Assembly: GCA_025331435.1 (NCBI GenBank)
Contig: JAIWNI010000115.1
Span: forward strand, 1-64,000
Reading direction: 5' to 3'
Length of the DNA stretch: 64,000 bases
From: Choanephora cucurbitarum
Taxonomy: Eukaryota; Mucoromycota; Mucoromycetes; Mucorales; Choanephoraceae
Below are positions 1-11,954 of this stretch, in pieces (the stretch's first letter is position 1; every line of letters starts with the position of its first letter). A model generated the notes under the pieces. The model saw only the letters and a list, made by a program, of their open reading frames with translations. It had not been told where the DNA came from and searched no databases. The position numbers and the translations under genes were made by a program.

Positions 1-3000
1 CCAAGTGACCAGCCTTGTTCAACTGATCAGCAGCAGCAAGACCAGCAGGACCAGAACCGATAACAGCAATCTTCTTTCCAGTACGTTGAGCAGGTGGGTT
101 AGGTACAATCCAACCTTCGTCAAAACCACGGTCAATGACGGCACATTCGATGCTCTTGATGGCTACAGGAGGTTCATTGATACCAAGGACACATGCATTT
201 TCACAAGGCTAAAATAAAGAGTAAAGTCAATAAATTGAGTTATGTACTTTTTCTGTTACTTGAATACTTACAGCAGGGCAAACACGACCAGTGAATTCAG
301 GGAAGTTGTTGGTCATCATAAGACGATCGAGAGCTTCCTTCCAGTTATCTTTGTATACAAGTTCGTTCCACTTGGGAATAATGTTACCAATAGGACAACC
401 GGTGTCAGATTGACAGAAAGGAACACCACAATCCATACAACGAGCTGCTTGTTCATGAAGCTCAGGACGAGAAAGACGAACATTGACTTCGTCCCAGTCA
501 GATCCACGCTTCTTAGCATCGCGGTAAGGATCAGTTTTACGCTTGTACTTCTTGAAACCTCGGACCTTATCCAGCTTAGCACGACGAGCCAAGATAGCTT
601 CTTCACTCAAGACAGAATCTTCGAGATCTTCAACTTGAGGTTCAGCCTTTTGATGAGCCTTTTCACATTCCTTCTTGGCAGGAGTGATAGCAGCAAGCTT
701 TTCAGCACGTTGCTTTTCCAAAAGAGCACGGAATTCAGTGGGCATGACCATGACAAACTTGGGCAAGTACTCATTGAAGTTCTTGAGAATACGATCAGCA
801 ATTTCAGAGCCAGTGTAATGGCGGTGGTCTTCAATCATATCACGCAACTCAGCAACACGTTCAGGATCGTTGACAGTGTCCAATTCGACCATTTCCATAT
901 TGACATTTTGCTTGAAGTCGCCTTGGAGATCCAGGACGTAAGCAATACCACCAGACATACCAGCAGCGAAGTTACGGCCAGTGGAGCCCAAAATGACAGC
1001 ACGACCACCAGTCATGTACTCACAACCGTGGTCACCAACACCTTCACAAACAGCATAGGCACCAGAGTTACGTACACAGAAACGTTCAGCAGCAATACCA
1101 CGGAAGAAGGCCTTACCGCTAGTAGCACCGTACAAACAGACGTTACCAACAATAACGTTTTCTTCAGATTTGAAGGAAGAGTTCTTGGGAGGATAGATAG
1201 CGATTTGACCACCGGAGAGACCCTTACCAACATAATCGTTGGAATCGCCTTCCAACTCAAAGAAGATACCAGGGGCCAAGAAGGCACCAAGAGATTGACC
1301 AGCAGAACCATTCAACTTGACGTGAATAGTATCAGCAGGAAGACCGGCCTCACCATGACGCTTGGAAACATGGTAAGAAAGTGTAGTACCAAGAGCACGA
1401 TCAGTGTTGATTACATCAGCTTCAATGCGGACCTTTTCCTTGTTAGAGAGAGCAGCTTCAGCTTCATCAATAAGGTAGTTGTCAAGACGGATATGGAGGT
1501 TGTGCTTCTGTTTAGTGACACAAACGTTAGAAACACCAGGACGAAGGGTGCTGGCAGGAGTCAAGATGGGTGACAAGTCCAAGTTGGCAGTCTTGTAAGT
1601 ACGAAGAGCATCGTTGACCTTGAGCTTTTCGGCATGACCAACCATTTCGTTGATAGAACGGAAACCAAGCTTAGCCATGATAGAACGCATTTCTTCAGCA
1701 AGGTAGTAAAAGAAGTTGACAACATGTTCAGGTGAACCTTCAAACTTCTTACGCAACTCAGGATCTTGAGTAGCAATACCAACGGGACAGGTATTCTAAG
1801 TTGAATTAAAAAGTTAGCATCATGGCTTTTCAAAACAAAAAGTTTCACTTACCAAATGACACTTTCTCATCATAGTACAACCAAGAGCAATAAGAGGAGT
1901 GGTAGCGAAACCCCATTCTTCAGCACCAAGCAAACAGGCAATAGCAATGTCACGACCAGTCTTAATTTGACCATCAGTTTGGACAATAACACGACCACGC
2001 AGGTCGTTGAGAACCAAAGTTTGGTGAGTTTCAGCAAGTCCCAATTCCCAAGGAAGACCAGCATACTTTATACCAGTCCAACGAGAGGCACCAGTACCAC
2101 CATCATGACCAGAAATCAAGATGTGATCAGCCTTAGCCTTAGCAACACCAGCAGCGACAATACCGACACCTACTTCAGATACCAACTTAACAGAGACACG
2201 GGAGCGAGGGTTGGCACACTTGAGATCATAAATTAATTGCTTCAAGTCTTCAATAGAGTAGATATCGTGGTGAGGAGGAGGAGAAATCAAACCAATACCA
2301 GGTGTGGTCTTACGAGTACTGGCGATTTCTTCAGAAACCTTGGAACCAGCCAATTCACCACCTTCACCAGGCTTAGCACCTTGAGCCATCTTGATTTGCA
2401 ATTCTTCAGAGTCAGAAAGGTAGAAACTGGTAACACCGAAACGACCAGAAGCGACTTGCTTGATAGAAGAACGCATGGAGTCACCATTCTCAAGAGGAAT
2501 AGAACGTTCAGGCTTCTCACCACCTTCACCGGTGTTAGACTTACCACCTAACTTGTTCATGGCAATGGCCAAAGAGGAGTGTGCCTCCATGGAAATAGAA
2601 CCATAAGACATAGCACCAGTTACAAAACGCTTGACGATCTTGTCCCAAGATTCAACTTGCTCAACAGGAATAGCCTTTGAGTTCTCAAAGTCAAATTCAA
2701 GCATACCACGAAGAGTACATTTCTTGATAGCTTCATAAGCATTACGAGAATAAGCATCGTATGAGGACTGGTTCTTTTGACGAACGGCATCTTGAAGGTT
2801 AGCAATACCAGTAGGTTCAGCAATGTGGGGTGCACCACCGTCACGCCAGTGGTATTCACCAGATTCGGGAAGACCAACGGGTTGAACAAGGTTGCGTGTA
2901 GGATAACCAGCTTCATGAAGTGTTAAGGCATCCAAGGCGAAGATGTCAAAAGTAACACCCTTGATACGAGAAGCGGTACCAGAGAAACAACGAGAAATGA

Positions 3001-5400
3001 CAGAATCGTCAATACCAAGAGCTTCAAAGATCTGAGCACCCTTGTAAGAGGCCAAAGTAGAAATACCCATCTTTGACATGACCTTGTGAATACCGTTATC
3101 GATACCCTTCTTGAAGTTGTAGATCAGCTTTTCGGGTGTCAAACCTTCATGAACAGCACGTTCACGATGAAGCTTCAGCATGGTCTCCAAAGATAAATAA
3201 GGACAGACAGCATCAACACCATAACCAAGAAGGACACAGAAGTGGTGAACTTCTCTAGCTTCGGCGGTTTCGACCATCAATGCAATACGGCTACGTTGCT
3301 TGTTACGGACCAAGTAGTGATGAACACCACCAGCAGCAATAAGTGAAGAAATGGCAACACGGTCAGCGTTAACAGCACGGTCAGAAAGAACAATAACCTT
3401 GTAGTGATCCTTGATGGCTTGAGAGACTTCGTTACAGATACGCTCCAAAGTGCTTACGTAGCCTTGAACACCATCTGCCTTGGGGAAAGTGATATCAATG
3501 GTAGCTACCTTCCAATCGGGGTAGAACTGGTTCATGTTCTTGATAGAAGACAATTCCTCCATGGACAAAATAGGAGAAGGAAGAGCCAAGCGTTGACATT
3601 GAGATTCATCCACTTCCAGAATGTTACCTTCAGGGCCAACATAACATTCGAGAGACATCACAATCTCTTCACGAATAGGATCAATAGGAGGGTTGGTGAC
3701 TTGGGCAAACAGTTCACGGAAGTATTCATAGATGAGACGAGGTTGCTCAGCAAGACAAGCAAGAGCAGTGTCATTACCCATTGAACCTAAGGGCTCCTTA
3801 CCAGTGGATGCTAAAGGCACCATAATCAAGTTCAATTGTTCCAAGGTATAGCCAAAGGCCTTCAGACGAGGATCGGCTTGAACAGTAGTGTCATCTAATG
3901 CAGGTGTGTAGGGCTTGACGCTGTTTGATCTCTCAACAATATCCTTCAGGACAATACTTTGGTTCTTGATCCATTGAGTGAAATCGCGCTTAGCAGCTGT
4001 TTGCAACTTGAGCTGCTTATCATCAACAATTTTACCTTCAACAGTGTCTACCAAAAGCATACGGCCAGGCTTAAGACGACCCTTTTCGACAACAGTTTCA
4101 GGATCGATGAAGACAGTACCTACTTCAGAGGCACAAATCATGATATCCTCATTTGTCAAATAGTAACGACAAGGACGAAGACCATTACGATCAAGAGAGG
4201 CACCACAGTAGCGACCATCAGAGAAGGTGAAGAGAGCAGGACCATCCCAAGGTTCCATCAAAGAAGCAGCCCACTTGTAGAAAGCCTTCATTTCAGGGCT
4301 CATGTTGTCGTTGTTCTGCCAAGCTTCAGGGATCATCATCATGACAGCTTCAGGTAAAGACAAGACGCCGTTGATAACCAACAGTTCAAGTACGTTGTCA
4401 AAAGCAGCAGAATCTGAGCCGCCTTCTTCAATAATAGGGTAAAGTAGTTCAAGCTCGTCTCCAAACTTGTCAGATTGCATCATGCCTTCACGAGAACGCA
4501 TCCAGTTCTTGTTACCACGAACAGTATTGATTTCACCTATTTGTCACACAAGCACAAAAAATGGATCAGCTCTTGCTGTCTAAAACTCCATAAAAAAAAA
4601 TCCGCTAACTTACCATTGTGTGCACACCAACGCATAGGCTGAGCACGGTCCCAAGAAGGGAAAGTGTTGGTGGAGAAACGAGAGTGAACAAGAGCAAAGT
4701 GTGTTGTGTATTGGACATTGTTCAAATCATGGAAGTAAGAGTAGACTTGCTTAGGGGTAAGTTGACCCTTGTAGATGATGTTCTTGTTGGAAAGAGAACA
4801 GATGTAGAACCATTTCTTCATAGTAAGAGTGTGAGTAGCATGCTTGCGCAAGACATAAAGTTGACGCTCAAAGTAAGGTTCATCAAACTCTTTGGATTGA
4901 TCAGCCAAGACAACAAAAGGTTGCTCAATAGCAGGTTCTTTTGATCTAGCAGCAGGACCGATGATGGTGGAATCGCGAGGAACAGAACGCCAGCCAAGGA
5001 CCTTCAAGTGCAATGCTTCGGCTAATTGTTCAAATACCTTCTTGCATTCGGCGACTGATTCAGTGTCACCCTTCATAAACAAGTTACCAACAGCATAATG
5101 ACCTTCCTGAGGCAAGGTGATGCCCAGTTCGCGAGAAGTTTCGTTAACAAAGAACTGATGGGGAATACCAGTCATGACGCCTGCGCCATCACCATCACGA
5201 ATATCAGCGCCACTAGCACCACGGTGAGTCATGTTGCAGAGAATGCTGCTGGCATCAGATAGAATCTTATGAGAGCGTACACCCTTGACATGAACCATGA
5301 AACCAACACCACAAGCATCTTTTTCAAATTCAGGATTATATAAACCTTGGGCGGCAGGAATAGCACCAGCCCATGAAGTGTTTTCCATTTGGATAGACAT
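1..5400 (-). CDS. GLT1: Glutamate synthase (NAD(P)H-GOGAT), 3' end outside the window
   Basis: Makes two glutamates from glutamine and 2-oxoglutarate in ammonium assimilation; a fused alpha plus beta subunit enzyme of about 2100 residues in fungi. Exons on the minus strand are 5400-4614, 4536-1853, 1795-272 and 208 to the left edge, joined by GT-AG introns of 77, 57 and 63 bp, giving about 1734 residues here. The glutaminase nucleophile lies in DACGVGF near residue 31, and the first splice restores [11 protein letters not shown]. The 3Fe-4S motif CHLNTCPVG is rebuilt across the second intron. The beta part shows the cysteine clusters [10 protein letters not shown] and RVCPAPCENAC (again across an intron) and the nucleotide-binding motif [10 protein letters not shown]. 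The remaining 350-400 residues of the NAD(P)H-binding domain must lie to the left. Identification is secure; the choice of NADH or NADPH is not visible. Confidence 0.97.
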
Positions 5401-5678
5401 TATATTATTATTTACACAGAGTGGGGGGTATTAAATATTTCTATTGTATGTACGTTTTTGTTGTTTATGTATAAAGAGCCTTTTTCTGAGTGATCTTAAT
5501 TGAATTGATCGAAATAAACTATAGTGTTTCTATATGCTTTAATTTACTGAGGGAGGGGGGTCGTCAATAAATAAAAAAAGTATATAGAGTCTCTAGGAAA
5601 AAAGGGAAAAGAAAAGCTAAAGTTGTCATGATTTATATAGGGAATTTGACTGAAATTATAGGTTTCATATCAATTTTT

Positions 5679-5684
5679 CTTATC
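5679..5684 (-). promoter_or_regulatory. GATAAG site (reads GATAAG on the minus strand)
   Basis: CTTATC on the plus strand, about 280 bp upstream of the GLT1 start. GATAAG is the core site of AreA/NIT2-type nitrogen regulators, and GLT1 is a nitrogen-assimilation gene. A six-base site arises often by chance, so this is only a candidate. Confidence 0.3.
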
Positions 5685-5973
5685 TGCAGGTACTGAGGAC
5701 CAATTATCTTGAAAGGTGCCACTAGATTCAGATTGGACAATCATAAAGGGGTCACATGCTTAACAGAAAAAAAAGAAGAAAATTTTAGCAATCATTTGTA
5801 GGGCCGTCTAACTATATTTTGACTGGCTACGTTGCAAAGAAATTGAATAGGGAAGCTATCATATGTCGTTTGATCTGCTTACAACAAGGATAGAATAGAA
5901 AAATATAGAAGAGATACACAAGATCTCTAAATCATATGAGATTTTATCTTCAAAATTAACCCGGTGAAAAAGC

Positions 5974-6225
5974 TCAGAGGTGATAAGATAACGGATTGAG
6001 ATCTTTCACACATTTTCGCTTGATCAATTTTCCAGTTTTAGATCTATACACGTCCTTCTCATCTAATTCTTTCAACTGACTGGTTTTTGCTTCGGCAAAA
6101 AAGACATAGGCTGCTTCGATGTAGGTTGTCAAGAGGAGCTGTATCCATAGCAACACAAAGTTCCAGGGAAAGGGAGTGACATAGGAAAATTCTATCTGAG
6201 AATGAACATAGATGCAGTCGTCCAA
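5974..6225 (-). CDS. Weak open frame, 83 codons, unknown
   Basis: An uninterrupted frame starting MDDCIYVHSQ, with a hydrophobic middle (about residues 18-40) and a lysine-rich end. No family is recognised. It overlaps the candidate GATA sites of the GLT1 upstream region and has no visible introns or partner gene. It may be chance. Confidence 0.15.
   Translation of the reverse strand: MDDCIYVHSQIEFSYVTPFPWNFVLLWIQLLLTTYIEAAYVFFAEAKTSQLKELDEKDVYRSKTGKLIKRKCVKDLNPLSYHL
5982..5992 (+). promoter_or_regulatory. Overlapping pair of GATA sites
   Basis: GATAAGATAAC contains two GATA cores five bases apart, about 580 bp upstream of the GLT1 start codon. Closely paired GATA sites are a feature of fungal nitrogen-regulated promoters. 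Function is inferred only. Confidence 0.3.
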
Positions 6226-7730
6226 TCAAATTTAGGCTTTAGATCTTTTCTATCAATAGAAATCATTTATTAATGTTCTCTTTAAACCGGATATAGCTTA
6301 TCTTAAATTTTTATAAAAAAGTAAAACCTCTTTTATGCTTGATTGTTTGTCGGATAAGGTCGGAAATCACCAAGAGGGTCCTTTTCCCTCGAAATGCAAC
6401 TTGATTTTTATAGTGAATCATATTGACTCAATCCACTTCTCTTCCATTCTCTCCTCTTTACTCATGCGTGTAGACAAAGACAGCATTTTCTTTTGTTCTG
6501 CTTACATATGCTTATAAGAGAAACACTTTGTTCATGACATGTCTATCTGAGATTGAGTATCTCTTGAACACACACACATACTGAACTCGGTTTTGATGTG
6601 TCATAAGCAAAAGCAGCTTTGTGATTGGACAGAAGCATCGTGTGTGACTCTGATATCATAAAAGAAAAAAGCCTATTTGTTTAGCTTTGTATTACAACTT
6701 CAGCTTGCTGTACTGTGAAAATGGAGTTCGTATCTGACTTGATAGATGGTTATTTGATAAGCGAGTTTCTCCGTGTAGGAGGCAAGACAGCTAGCAATCA
6801 CATGGCTTCACGAGAAATGCCACTATTTGACACTCGCAGTTTCAGATCCTTCAAATCAATGCTTAAATGTGTTACTTTAGGCTTACCAGTGCGTCCTTCC
6901 TGAATTGCACATCGTTTTTCGATTAAATTCATGACAACATGAAATGCTTTTCTTGCGGGGATGATATTGGAAGCACTTGTGATAGAAAGAAAGAGGGCAA
7001 GAAGTAATTACTTTGGCTAATTTCCAAATAAAAAAGATACTCTTTATGATCCTTCACACTGCAAACATGGTATTGACATGATCTCTCTTTCTTGCAAATA
7101 GCTTCTTTTGTTAGTCGCTTGTTATGTTTGATTTAACCTGAATGCTTTTGTTTTTCGAGAAAAAACTCATAGAGCCATAATGAGGCAGCTCAAATTGTAA
7201 GTCTAAATTCTCACGATGTTCACTAGTAGAAAAAAAAGTTGTGGGGAGGACCCATAGAAAGCGATTTCTACAAAAGAAGAAGGCAACCCTCGGTTCAGAT
7301 GGATCTCTCAGCCGGTTTGTTGAGGATCATAAACCACATTTAATTAACTTTTTTTGTGGGGATACTTTCTTCGGCAATGTAGTAGATGATTTAGCCTTGA
7401 ACTTTGCTGAGTTAGATATCAAGAAGTTGAGACTAGTTGAGTTCATGAAAAGAGAACTCAATCTAAGTGTCGAACTTGTGAATCGTCGCCATGCTACTTA
7501 CAAAAGAGAAGAAGGTATCTAGACATCTGTTGACTTGGCCAGCCAACACGTTGAGAGTACTTGAAGAGCTGTGTCTTTATTGATGAGTCTGACTTTGATA
7601 TCAATATGCATTATAGTCACACAAAGAAAGATCATTGTTATAATATTATCAACAAAGAAAATTTTTTGCTATTGATGTTGTCAGTCTAAGAGATAGGAAG
7701 AGAGAAAATACGAAGAGAATAAGAGTTATA

Positions 7731-9065
7731 CAGTCACTAGAAAAATAACTTGATCCATTTTTCCAAAAAATTAAGTTCCAAATTATCACTCAAACTTCAA
7801 CATCAGGTTGCATGAGTTGTACTTATCATAACGGCTTGAAAGTTTACAAAATAAAAGGAAATGATGTTTGTTTTTCATAAATGCAAAAAAAAAATACAAT
7901 TAGTATTTGGTATGTCCTCCTTTTGCTTTAATTACGGCTTGGCATCTAGAGGGCATACTGTCTACTAAAGTTTCAGTAAAATCAAGCCCTATTAGCTCCC
8001 ATTCTTGCAAGATAAGAGCCTTCTACATTTCGAACTGTGTGCCTCTTGGCTGCAAGACGCTTCTCTAACTCCCGCCACACATGCTCGATAGGGTTCAAAT
8101 CAGGGCTTTGAGCAGGCCAGAAGTCAAAGCCGCTGATTTGATGGCCCTCCTTACACCAACGAGCATAGGCACCTGTGTGGCAGGCAGCACCGTATTCTTG
8201 GAGTATAAACTTCCTGTCATGCTTCTCGTGTATTTCCTTGAACCAAGGGTGGAAGTGCTTGGCCAAAATATCAACATACGCATCTTGGTTCATGTTGCCT
8301 TCTACGACCACAAGAGGACCAAATCCCATGGCAGAAAAACAAGCCCAAACCATCACCGATCCTTTGCCCCATTTGGTGCTGCTAAGGATGTTTCTTTCCT
8401 CGTATTCAGTGCCCTTTTTACGGATGACTCGGGCAGCACAGTCGTTGTTCTTAACCCGAAAACGTGCCTCATCCGACCATACGACGTTTTTCCACTCATC
8501 ATCATCCCAACCAGAGTGTCTACGAGCCCAACGTAGCCTAGCCTCCTTGTGGCGATCCTCAAGAGCGGGCTTGTGTGCTGCCTAAAACGAATGCAAGCCG
8601 CATTTAGCTAGATAGCTGACAATGGTCTTCCTGTCAACTATCAAGCCAAATGTTGCTGCATACGCTTTGACCTGAGGATATGTTGCAAACGGATCCTGTT
8701 GTACAAAACGAACCAGCAATTTGATGTCGCCTTCACTTGCCTTTGGCTTTCTACCAGTACTCTTGCCTTTCTCAAAAGTACCCTTTTTCTCAATTGTATT
8801 GACAATGTTTTTTGCTGTCTTGGCATTAACACCTGTCAATGCTTCAATCTTACTATACGTTGTATTGTTCATTTTGAGATAATAAACACCTCCTCGCTTG
8901 AAATCATTGTGATATTCGTATTTGCGAGCATTAGAGCTTTCGTTTGATGTATTGTTCATGCCCGATTGTATTTAGAAAAAGTTATGTAGAAGAGGAATGA
9001 AGAATATTATTTTGAGAAATTCAATGCATTTTTTGAAATGGATCAAGTTATTTTTCTAGTGACTG
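7731..9065 (-). mobile_element. Tc1/mariner element with perfect terminal inverted repeats
   Basis: A 1335-bp element whose first 30 bases (7731-7760, beginning CAGTCACTAG) are exactly the reverse complement of its last 30 (9036-9065). Similarity continues more loosely inward. It is flanked by the TA dinucleotides expected of Tc1/mariner target duplication (7729-7730 and 9066-9067). It carries one transposase-like gene on the minus strand. Perfect repeats point to a fairly recent insertion even though the gene is broken, so movement in trans is likely. Confidence 0.93.
7900..8959 (-). pseudogene. Broken Tc1-like transposase
   Basis: Reading starts at 8959 (MNNTSNESS) with an N-terminal helix-turn-helix region (residues about 30-120), continues past an in-frame TAG at 8582-8584 and runs in the same frame to 7982. 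Catalytic blocks are WSDEARF (first Asp) and SPDLNPIEHVW (third acidic residue). The second block reads QEYGAACHTG, with Tyr where Tc1 transposases have the catalytic Asp. Near 8025 a one-base frameshift separates the body from the true C-terminus, which reads CQAVIKAKGGHTKY and stops at 7900-7902. Three independent defects make it inactive. Without them it would be about 350 residues, the usual Tc1 length. Confidence 0.9.
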
Positions 9066-9384
9066 TAGGAACTACAATAAGAAAGACATCTGAGGACGGA
9101 TTATTAATTCATGAAGGCACTATAGATGAACACTTCCTTCATTTCTTGAATATACGATAGACATTAAGGAAACAAAGGCTTATTTCGCTGTTACGAATAA
9201 CGCACCAACTCATCTGTTTAAGGCCATTGGCACATTCAATATAGAGGAGAGTTATATGACTGTTTGTATTACTCTCCAAACACTCGAGCTCGATCCAATT
9301 GAACAATCCTGGGCTGTTGTAATAGCGAAAGTCAAATGGACCAAACTCACAGATCTAAAGAGAAAAATCATTTCTTTCATACAT

Positions 9385-9487
9385 TACAGTAGTCGCTCAA
9401 TTTAAGAGTGTTTGATTTAAGAGTATGCTTAATATAAGAGTGTATTTCTCAAGAATATGCACACTCTTGAATAAAGCGACTATTGTA
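9385..9487. repeat. Palindromic, MITE-like repeat with TA ends (copy 1)
   Basis: A 103-bp unit whose ends are imperfect inverted repeats: TACAGTAGTCGCT at the left and AGCGACTATTGTA at the right. The interior repeats a core like AGAGTGT or TTTAAGAGTATGC several times. It begins and ends with TA. A second, degenerate copy in the opposite orientation lies at 53350-53428, so this is a dispersed family. It sits directly after the relic IS630 transposase and could be that element's right terminus or an independent miniature element. Confidence 0.75.
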
Positions 9488-11954
9488 TTGAAGCTAACAA
9501 GCTTGTATCTGTTGACAAATTTAAAGATTATTTTTTCAAATTTTCATAAATCGCTTTCAATGCCGCTGTAACAAGAACTTTATGTAACTATCAGATAGTG
9601 ATATACAGTTAAATTATGAATTTATAATTTGGCAATTTGATTGTGTAATTCATTATTCTAAGGATGTTTCTATCACCTTCTTCTCAATAAACCATGGCAA
9701 GACATAACAAAACACAACAGAACCAATAAACTATAAACTGTTCTCTATTGTCAAAGAAGATAGTAAGCCCTTTTCTAATTTTGATAATAGTAGTTTGACT
9801 GGTGCTTTTATGCATCAAATTGACTTACCTAAATTGATTATGCAAGCAGCATACAGACGGCTTTAAGAAGCACAAGTCGTCATTCCCAAAGCCTCAATTG
9901 GAAGGAAAAGGTTTATTACACATGCTATGAACAAGAATAGTTAAAGTGTCTAACGTTGACTCACTGAGTTAATCAGTATTCAGCATCGTCACTTTTCGAA
10001 AATGTTGATAGTGTCGGCTTTTTATTTGGAAAGTCTGGAACAGGCAATTAAAAGGCGTATGTTCAATGCTTGGTTGACTATCATCTTCCTTAAATCCGGA
10101 GAAAAATTAGAAATGGCAAAATTAGCTACGTATTACAAGAAGGTAATGCAGGAACATACACAAAGCATTTCGAGAAGGAAGACATGGTGAACACCACTGA
10201 CAGCTGGTCACCATAAATCTAGGCCTTGACTCCATAGAAAAGGACAAGCATCATCTGTGAAAGCGCTTGGGTAACCATCGGGATGGGATCAACATCCTTA
10301 GTGAATTAGAGAAGGGTTTGGGAAAAACGGTAGATACTTGCTCCTAAACAACCTCGTCAACATCATAGGCAGACAATGCAATTTGGATGTAAAAGCCCAT
10401 AAAGTTCTTTCAAGATATTGGCTCTTTGAACCTCTTCTTTGTTCAACGAAGCCATACTTTATTTGGTACATGCTCAGAGTGTAGAAGCCTCTTCAACAGA
10501 CAAAAATTGTTCTGATGCAAAACAGAGTTCATAGCGCAAAATACCCTCTCATCTATTGAAAGAAGCGCGCCAAGGTTCGCTTCTTTCTTTGTTTTGCTTG
10601 TGCATTCAAGAGGCTGACAATTTGAAAGCGTTAAGCTATATAGATCTGACTATTATAACACTATATCACTGTATGCCCAACGACTTTTCTAAATCAGACT
10701 CGCTGTTATCGTATTTGACTCCTTCTTTTCGTACGGGGCTATTCTATTTGACGCTTCTAGCATCATCCAATAACAATTTGAGAACAAGTAGACGTAGCGA
10801 TTCGATTCTTGAGGTCTTCAATAGTATCGTCATTTGTCCCTCTTAGAACAATAATAGGTGCAGTTTGTCTGCTACAACTACATAGAAATCAAAAAGTGTA
10901 CGTTGTACTCTTTCACAACAACTGTAAGCAAGCTGGTAGGAAGTGGCCAGGCTACTTGATCTCTAGATTGGAATGATGATTCTTCACTGTAGAAAGAAAG
11001 TTGATTATACACTATCATCTTGATAGGTTCCTAGGGATATATCTGCAATATTCAAAAAAATATAAAAATGTACAAACTCTAACCCATGCTGCTGGCTTGG
11101 CTTGGCGAACTTCTGTTAATCAATTGAATGAGTTTGAGTATACAATAGTAGAATTGTATAGAATGAAGGTAAACTGTTTCTTATAAGTTCAATGTTAACA
11201 TTACATGCAGAGGAAGTTACTGCAGTACAAGGATCAATTGACAAATACTTTGTCAACAACTTGGAAGAAACCCTTGTTTGTCACAACCCATAATTTGCAC
11301 TCCTCTTTTTTCTTTTGTTAATAAGTGTTCTTCTATACCTTATCGATATACACACTTGTGCCTTTGACAAGATATCACATACCTTCAAATTAATCATGTG
11401 CATACTATTAGGCTAACAAAAGTCAATTCATCTATAGTTCTTCTATGGAACTTGATAGACGTTTTCTCTTTAAACACATGTTCAATGCCTATATTCCTTA
11501 GGCCTGATCACCAATAACTTACTTTACTGAGGATATTATGATGCAATAGATCACAAATAGACTACAACAGAAGCCAATATTTTGACATCAGAGCCTATTA
11601 ATAGATATAGTTTAAGCAACCTATAACAAAATGAATCTACTTCAACATCAACTGTTTGTGTTTCAAAAGAATCAAATGCTTTAGTCACAAAGAGAGGATG
11701 ATAACATACTTTTATTTTTTAATTGAATCCTGTCATTAAGCTTATTTGCATACATAGTTGGAAGAATAAAGGAACGGCATGGGATAGGAAGTAAGAAATA
11801 CATAGGATATACATAAATAGATTGGCATCTAAACATTTCAACTTCGTAAAGTTTATTATGTTTCAGCGAGAAACATAGTTAAAAAAATAAATTATCATAT
11901 TTACAGATGTATGGTTTTTTGCCTATTTTCCAAAAACGGAAAGCAACATCACTG
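9488..11954. other. Gene-poor interval with decayed sequence
   Basis: Nearly 2.5 kb with no convincing gene on either strand. Short coding-like stretches occur (for example 10002-10190 and 10556-10846 on the plus strand) but lack recognisable motifs, splice signals in frame, or continuity. It looks like eroded mobile DNA next to the transposon cluster. The right end holds the 3' flank of the heat-shock factor gene. Confidence 0.5.

Larger units (their letters stand above)
5401..7215. other. Upstream region of GLT1, no convincing gene
   Basis: About 1.8 kb of AT-rich sequence. It holds the GLT1 promoter, with GATA-factor type sites at 5679-5684 and 5982-5992, and two weak open frames (5974-6225 minus, 6715-6903 plus) with no recognisable domain. 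Around 7111-7150 a stretch shares TAGTCGCTT and GTTTGATTTAA with the repeat at 9385-9487 and may be the decayed left end of the old transposon that follows. Confidence 0.5.
7241..9380 (+). pseudogene. Relic of an IS630/Tc1-superfamily transposase, split by a younger element
   Basis: The 5' half (7241-7660) encodes a helix-turn-helix-like region with the sequence EFMKRELNLS and, after frame damage, CVFIDESDFDINM, the first catalytic Asp block of DDE transposases. The 3' half (9068-9380) reads TNNAPTH, where the second catalytic Asp is replaced by Asn, and LELDPIEQSWAVV, the third acidic block. Stops and frameshifts break both halves. The two halves join smoothly if the Tc1 element at 7731-9065 and one TA are removed. 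Similar DDE proteins are abundant in Mucorales genomes. It cannot be functional. Confidence 0.75.

Noticed and set aside
242..1573. A 443-codon open frame on the plus strand
   Set aside because: It lies entirely antisense to the glutamate synthase beta region, whose conserved iron-sulphur motifs fix the coding strand. The antisense protein has no family features and arises from codon bias.
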